A DNA stretch of 18,784 bases from Ornithoclostridium sp949298505 (GTDB taxonomy: Bacteria; Bacillota; Clostridia; Christensenellales; UBA3700): positions 1-18,784 of the forward strand of contig CASFWW010000064.1 of NCBI GenBank assembly GCA_949298505.1. The letters run 5' to 3'. Under the pieces are notes generated by a model. That model was not told the origin of the DNA. It ran no database searches and was given only the letters and a program-made list of their open reading frames with translations. Positions 14,429 through 18,784 of the stretch are shown here, piece after piece (positions within the stretch are counted from its first letter, which is position 1; each line of letters starts with the position of its first letter). The position numbers and the translations under genes are program-made.

Positions 14429-14458
14429 AAAAGGAAGGGCTCGTCCCTTCCTTTTTTT
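14429..14458 (+). terminator. Rho-independent terminator after secF
   Basis: AAAAGGAAGGG (14429-14439) pairs with CCCTTCCTTTT (14445-14455) around a 5-base loop, followed by a run of seven T (14452-14458). It lies 18 bases past the secF stop. Confidence 0.95.
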
Positions 14459-14498
14459 GTTGAACGTCTGATTTTATATTGTTTTTTATCGGCAAATA

Positions 14499-14527
14499 AA
14501 GACATTGAAGCAAACTTCGTATATAAT
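14499..14527 (+). promoter_or_regulatory. Promoter of recJ
   Basis: A perfect TATAAT (14522-14527) is preceded at 17 bases by AAGACA (14499-14504), four of six bases matching the -35 consensus. Predicted start near 14534, 24 bases before the recJ ATG. Confidence 0.55.
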
Positions 14528-14557
14528 AGTAATATAGACTACGCGCGCGGAGAAGAC

Positions 14558-16834
14558 ATGGAAAACAGAGAACTATCGGTACAATTGCAGAAAGAACTCG
14601 CACTCGACAGGATCGTCGCCGATCTCCTCGTCAAGAGAGGGATCGACAGCGTTGAGTCTGCGCGTGCATTTTTGTACCCGTCTCTCGATTCTCTGACTCC
14701 GCTTTCGGACTATTCCGGCGTTGAGGAGATCGCCGAGCGTCTCAGGAGAGCGATCGCAGACGGCGAGAGCATCGTCGTCTACGGCGATTACGACTGCGAC
14801 GGAGTGTGCGCAGTTTCCATACTTTACGGATACTTGTCTTCTGTCAGTAAAGGCAAGGTGGGTTATTACATCCCCAACCGTCACAGCAACGGCTACGGTA
14901 TCAGTACGGAGACGCTTGACTACATAGCGGAAAATACAGACGCACAGGTCGTGATCAGCGTTGACTGTGGGATAAATTCTGTTGCTGAAGTGGATTACGC
15001 TCAGCAGGAGCTTGGGTTCGACATGCTGATCACGGATCATCATCAGCCGGGGGAGACGCTTCCCGATTGTCCCGTATTCAATCCTCACGTCAGCGCAAGG
15101 ACAGACGGCGCGTTCCGTCATCTGTGCGGCGCGGGCGTTGCGCTCAGACTTGTCGAGGCGCTCGCTGGAGTGGACGAAAGCAAGAAATATTACGACATTG
15201 CCGCGCTCGCCACGGTAGCGGACGTGGTGCCCCTCGTCGGCGACAACAGAGTGATCACCTATTACGGGATTGTCAGCATCAACAAGCGATACAGGCGCGG
15301 CATTTCGCTCCTTGTGGACAGCTGTATGAAATATCCGGTCACGTCCTCCGACATCGCTTTCAAACTTGCGCCCAGGATAAACGCTATGGGCAGAGTAAAA
15401 GACGCGGGCGAAGTGGTTCAGCTGTTTGTGGAAAACGACATGTTTCTCCTGAAATGTCTTGTCGAGGAGATCAACAAAGCCAACGACGTGCGCCAGCAGC
15501 TTACGGACGACCTGACCGAAGACTGCCTTTCAAAACTCAGGGATTACGATTTCGAAAACAGCCCCTTCATCATTCTGTACGCGCCTTACTGGGACGACGG
15601 AGTGCTGGGGATCACCGCGTCGAGGATCGCCGGAATGTTTGCGCGTCCCGTCATACTTTTCACCAAAAACAGAGACCTGCTCAAAGGTTCGGGAAGAAGC
15701 GTTGCCGGGGTGAACATACTTGATTGCGTGAAGCACGCTTCGTGTTTTCTCACGCGTTTCGGCGGTCATCCTATGGCTTGCGGCGTCGGACTTGAAGAAA
15801 AGAATTTCGAAGATTTCCGCAACGCCGTCAACGCGTACGCGAGAGAGGTTTACGGCAATCTGAGCAAAAGCCGGCAGAAGGAGTGCGACTGCGTGCTTGA
15901 CAAGCCTGTCGATATTGCCGTGACAAAACAGCTGATGATGCTTCAGCCTTTCGGAGAAGGAAACCCGGCGCCCGTTTTCGCTGCGGACGAAGGAAAATGT
16001 ACCTTCCAGCCGTTCGGAGACGGTAGTCATCTGAAGTGCCGGCTGAAAAATATGGAAGTGCTCGCTTTCGGGATGAGCGACGACAGAGAATATCTGAACA
16101 GCTCGGCAAGAAAGAGACTTTATCTTGACATATCGTATTCGGTATTCAACAATATCGAGCGCACTCAGGCGGTCGTCAGAAGCGTTGTCCCGGGCGATCT
16201 TCCTGAAGACGACGTGTGTTTTGAATACTGCCTTAAACGTCGTCCTCAAGCGGTAAGCGCAGACGGCGTGAAGATATCTAAGGTGAGCGAAAGTCGTGCG
16301 GCTGAACTTGCAAAACGGGCGTACGGAGTGTGTTTTGTCGCGTTCGACAAACAGACCGCGCTTGCCGCGTCCGGGAAACTCGGAGTCGGGATCGTATACG
16401 GAAGGGGCGAAGGCAAACTTCCGGAAACGCGTATAATACTGTGTCCTGCCGAAGGAGCGACGGATTTTTACCGCGACGTGATATTGCTCGAAATGCCGCT
16501 GGTCGGCGCGGAGAGATACGCGCGCGGAGACGTCAGCCTTTACGCCGTCGGGGATCTTGCGGACGTTTATCACGATCACGCGCCCGTATACGAAGAATTT
16601 GCCGCCGTTTACAGGACGGTAAGGAAACAGACCGCGAAGAACAGATATACAGATCCTGACGCGCTTTACGCGGACTGCGCCGTTGAATGCGGCGTAAACA
16701 AGAGAAAATTCCTGATCTGTTATTACGTGTTCGAAGAACTCGGACTCATCGTCAGGGGCGCGGACGTGCATTGCGCTATCGGTGTAAAAGCAGAGCTAGG
16801 GAACAGCGCGCTATACCGCGCTATATGCGGCTGA
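14558..16834 (+). CDS. recJ: Single-stranded-DNA-specific exonuclease RecJ
   Basis: DHH-family 5'-3' exonuclease for single-stranded DNA, acting in recombination and mismatch repair; two-metal catalysis. 758 residues, close to Bacillus RecJ. Catalytic motifs are complete: YGDYDCDG at 75-82 (D77, D79, D81), D136 in SVDCGIN, the DHH triad D160-H161-H162, and the downstream HLCGAGVALRLVEAL and PRINAMGRV elements. A DHHA1 domain follows (DDGVLGITASRIAG, RSVAGVNI, FGGHPMACG), then an OB-like region, and from about residue 560 the C-terminal extension found in Firmicute RecJ. The start ATG at 14558 has GGAG (14549-14552) 5 bases upstream; the frame runs open upstream through the secF terminator, so earlier starts are excluded. 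It has its own promoter. The apt gene that often lies between recJ and rel is missing. Confidence 0.97.
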   Translation: MENRELSVQLQKELALDRIVADLLVKRGIDSVESARAFLYPSLDSLTPLSDYSGVEEIAERLRRAIADGESIVVYGDYDCDGVCAVSILYGYLSSVSKGKVGYYIPNRHSNGYGISTETLDYIAENTDAQVVISVDCGINSVAEVDYAQQELGFDMLITDHHQPGETLPDCPVFNPHVSARTDGAFRHLCGAGVALRLVEALAGVDESKKYYDIAALATVADVVPLVGDNRVITYYGIVSINKRYRRGISLLVDSCMKYPVTSSDIAFKLAPRINAMGRVKDAGEVVQLFVENDMFLLKCLVEEINKANDVRQQLTDDLTEDCLSKLRDYDFENSPFIILYAPYWDDGVLGITASRIAGMFARPVILFTKNRDLLKGSGRSVAGVNILDCVKHASCFLTRFGGHPMACGVGLEEKNFEDFRNAVNAYAREVYGNLSKSRQKECDCVLDKPVDIAVTKQLMMLQPFGEGNPAPVFAADEGKCTFQPFGDGSHLKCRLKNMEVLAFGMSDDREYLNSSARKRLYLDISYSVFNNIERTQAVVRSVVPGDLPEDDVCFEYCLKRRPQAVSADGVKISKVSESRAAELAKRAYGVCFVAFDKQTALAASGKLGVGIVYGRGEGKLPETRIILCPAEGATDFYRDVILLEMPLVGAERYARGDVSLYAVGDLADVYHDHAPVYEEFAAVYRTVRKQTAKNRYTDPDALYADCAVECGVNKRKFLICYYVFEELGLIVRGADVHCAIGVKAELGNSALYRAICG

Positions 16835-16882
16835 ACCGCAAAATTATAACAATAAAACAGACATTATATTTTATTTTGGGTA

Positions 16883-16910
16883 TTGATACGCGTGAAAAAC
16901 GTGGTATTAT
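16883..16910 (+). promoter_or_regulatory. Promoter of the rel gene
   Basis: TTGATA (16883-16888), 16-base spacer, TATTAT (16905-16910). The predicted start near 16917 gives a leader of about 34 bases. No terminator was found between recJ and this promoter, so some read-through is possible. Confidence 0.6.
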
Positions 16911-16923
16911 ATAAGTATGGAAC

Positions 16924-16938
16924 TCCGCGATGCGCGGA
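16924..16938 (+). other. Hairpin at the 5' end of the rel message
   Basis: TCCGCG (16924-16929) and CGCGGA (16933-16938) form a perfect 6-bp G/C-rich stem with a 3-base loop. The loop is itself an ATG in frame with rel. The stem lies a few bases from the predicted mRNA start and directly before the likely ribosome site GGTGA (16942-16946). Confidence 0.5.
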
Positions 16939-16950
16939 AACGGTGAAGCA

Positions 16951-18784
16951 ATGGTAGAAGAATTTCTGACGCAGATAGAAAACACATATTCCGACGCGAG
17001 CTATCAGAGGATAGTCCGCGCGTATTACTTTGCCAAAACCGCGCACAAAGGTCAGCTCAGACACTCGGGTGAGGAATATTTCGTCCATCCCGTTGCCGTC
17101 GCGAGCATACTGGTGGAGCTCGGGCTTGACTGCGACACGATCATTGCGGCGCTTCTTCACGACGTCGTTGAAGACACCGGAGTGACCGAGGAAGAAATAG
17201 AAAGCGAATTCGGGCACAGCGTAGTCATGTTGGTCGACGGCGTGACAAAACTGAGCAAACTCAATTTCAAATCGAGAGAGGAAGCGCAGGCGGAGAATCT
17301 GAGACGTATGTTCCTTGCAATGAGCAACGACATCCGCGTGATAATCATAAAGCTTGCGGACAGACTGCACAACATGCGCACACTGTCTTACAGGAAAGAA
17401 GCCGACCGCAAGCGCGTTGCGACCGAAACTCTCGAAATCTACGCCCCGATCGCCGCGCGTCTGGGTATCGCCAGTGTGAAAGGCGAGCTTGAGGACCTGT
17501 GTCTCAGATATCTGTATCCCGAAGACTATTACATGATCGCAGAAAAGGTTGCGTCAACCAAGGTGGAGAGACAGAAACTCGTTGATTCTATCACCGCAGA
17601 CCTTCGTAAAATGCTTGAAGAACTTGGCATAAAAGGCGATATAAACGGGCGTCCGAAGCATTTTTACAGCATATGGCGCAAGATGAAAAAAGGCAAGTCT
17701 TTCGAGGAGATCTACGACCTGACGGCTGTCAGGATAATCGTGGATACTGTAAGAGACTGCTACGCCGTGCTGGGAGCGATCCACACGATGTGGAAGCCGC
17801 TCCCCGGCAGATTCAAGGACTACATATCCGTGCCCAAAACTAATATGTACCAGTCGTTGCACACGACCGTGTTGTCAAGTTACGGTTCGCCTTTTGAGAT
17901 ACAGATCAGAACGCACGAGATGCACAGGGTCGCCGAATACGGTATCGCCGCGCACTGGAAGTATAAGCAAGGCGTGGCGGACGGCAATTCTTCAATCGAC
18001 GACAACAAGCTTGCGTGGATCAGAAGCGTTATGGAACTTCAGAACGACGTCAGCGATTCCCGCGAATATCTGGATATGCTCAAACTCGACCTGTACGTCG
18101 ATCAGGTTTTCGTGTTTACGCCCAAAGGAGAGGTCATAAATCTTCCCGCAGGAGCGACCGGCATAGACTTTGCGTACGCGATACACTCGCAGGTCGGCAA
18201 CAAGTGCGTGGGCATAAAGATCAATTCAAAGATCGTGCCCGTCGACACCGTACTGACGAACGGCGACGTCGTTGAGGTCATCACCTCAAACACGTCCAAA
18301 GGTCCTTCCAGAGACTGGCTGAAATTTGTCAAAACGCCGTCCGCGAAGAGCAAGATCAAGAGCTTCTTCAAAAAGGAACTTCGCGACGAAAACGTCAGAC
18401 GCGGCAAGGATATGCTTGAGCGTGAAGCAAAACGCAAGAACTATCAGCTCGCAGACCTCGTCGCGCTTGCGCCGTGGAGAGATTATATAAAACAGAAGTA
18501 CAACGTTTCCGACCCGGACGAGATATTCGGCATGGTAGGTTACGGAGAACTGACGACCAATCAGGTCCTCTCCAAGATGATCGAGCTTTACAAGGTCGAG
18601 GAGTGCAAGAAAGAACCCGTCATTGAGGTCAAACCCTCTACGATGCGCAAGCATAAGAACGACAGCGGCATCATCGTAAAGGGCTTTGACGACCTGAAGA
18701 TTCGTTTTTCACATTGTTGCACGCCCGTTCCGGGAGACGAGATCGTGGGCTATATTTCGAGAAGCCGCGGCGTTACGATACACC
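16951..18784 (+). CDS. rel: Bifunctional (p)ppGpp synthetase/hydrolase (partial)
   Basis: Long RelA/SpoT homologue that makes and degrades (p)ppGpp in the stringent response; 611 residues are visible and the C-terminus is cut by the window edge. The HD hydrolase domain (about 25-180) has an intact HDVVEDT with H70, D71, E74, D75. The synthetase domain (about 215-330) has R287-F-K-D290, the RXKD form typical of bifunctional enzymes rather than the EXDD of RelA-only enzymes, and VPKTNMYQSLHTTV. TGS begins at about 384 (DQVFVFTPKGEV). The start of the zinc-finger/RIS domain is seen with C589-C590 (HCCTPVPGD); the ACT domain must lie beyond 18784. ATG 16951 is chosen because GGTGA precedes it by 4 bases; an in-frame ATG at 16930 would add seven residues but lies in a hairpin loop. 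Confidence 0.96.
   Translation, partial: MVEEFLTQIENTYSDASYQRIVRAYYFAKTAHKGQLRHSGEEYFVHPVAVASILVELGLDCDTIIAALLHDVVEDTGVTEEEIESEFGHSVVMLVDGVTKLSKLNFKSREEAQAENLRRMFLAMSNDIRVIIIKLADRLHNMRTLSYRKEADRKRVATETLEIYAPIAARLGIASVKGELEDLCLRYLYPEDYYMIAEKVASTKVERQKLVDSITADLRKMLEELGIKGDINGRPKHFYSIWRKMKKGKSFEEIYDLTAVRIIVDTVRDCYAVLGAIHTMWKPLPGRFKDYISVPKTNMYQSLHTTVLSSYGSPFEIQIRTHEMHRVAEYGIAAHWKYKQGVADGNSSIDDNKLAWIRSVMELQNDVSDSREYLDMLKLDLYVDQVFVFTPKGEVINLPAGATGIDFAYAIHSQVGNKCVGIKINSKIVPVDTVLTNGDVVEVITSNTSKGPSRDWLKFVKTPSAKSKIKSFFKKELRDENVRRGKDMLEREAKRKNYQLADLVALAPWRDYIKQKYNVSDPDEIFGMVGYGELTTNQVLSKMIELYKVEECKKEPVIEVKPSTMRKHKNDSGIIVKGFDDLKIRFSHCCTPVPGDEIVGYISRSRGVTIH

Noticed and set aside
14342..14557. Upstream extension of recJ to 14342
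   Set aside because: The frame merely stays open through the end of secF and its terminator; ATG 14558 has a ribosome site and its own promoter.
15530..16771. 413-codon open frame on the minus strand opposite recJ
   Set aside because: Antisense to recJ; no recognisable domain.
16804..16830. Near-repeat of CGCGCTATA at the end of recJ
   Set aside because: Two short copies inside coding sequence that encode ordinary residues; easily explained by chance.

Overview
The window reads as chromosomal core DNA of an anaerobic Firmicute of class Clostridia. The main reasons are the SCIFF peptide/radical-SAM maturase pair, which is characteristic of Clostridia, and the clustering of ruvAB-queA-tgt-yajC with a small YrzE/TIGR04086-type membrane protein, secDF, recJ and rel. 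The same neighbourhood exists in looser form in Bacillus. Purine-rich Shine-Dalgarno sites and sigma-A type promoters (TTGACA/TATAAT-like with 17-base spacers) fit. The base composition is roughly balanced. The family or genus cannot be fixed from the sequence alone. No mobile element, CRISPR array, tRNA or rRNA gene was seen.

Layout. Bases 1-1100 (minus strand) hold most of a Na/phosphate cotransporter, cut by the window edge. Bases 1101-1527 are a regulatory region with two back-to-back promoters and a long, fold-rich leader for polA. polA (1528-4071) and coaE (4103-4666) form a unit closed by a rho-independent terminator. A new promoter lies immediately in front of ruvA, so close that the ruvA message should be essentially leaderless. 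ruvA, ruvB and queA overlap by ATGA junctions and tgt follows after a 126-base hairpin-rich gap. yajC has its own promoter and converges on the minus-strand TIGR04086 gene through a shared terminator. That gene is divergent from scfA-scfB (ranthipeptide precursor and its radical SAM/SPASM maturase). secD-secF follow with a strong promoter and terminator. recJ and a bifunctional (p)ppGpp synthetase/hydrolase gene (cut by the right edge) each have their own promoter.

How the genes fit together. PolA, RuvAB and RecJ act in repair and recombination. QueA and Tgt act in queuosine tRNA modification. YajC and SecDF are accessory subunits of the Sec translocon. CoaE makes coenzyme A, and Rel handles the stringent response. 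The biologically least understood part is 9488-11594, where a RiPP of the SCIFF type is embedded between Sec accessory genes with no protease or exporter nearby.

The most interesting details beyond the gene list are: the apparently leaderless ruvA; the structured polA leader; a TTTACAAA/TTTGTAAA dyad found both in front of polA and over the yajC promoter; a dyad over the scfA -35 box; an 18-base tandem repeat in the tail of yajC; and a hairpin whose loop is an in-frame ATG just before rel. All promoter, terminator and operator calls come from reading the sequence by eye.
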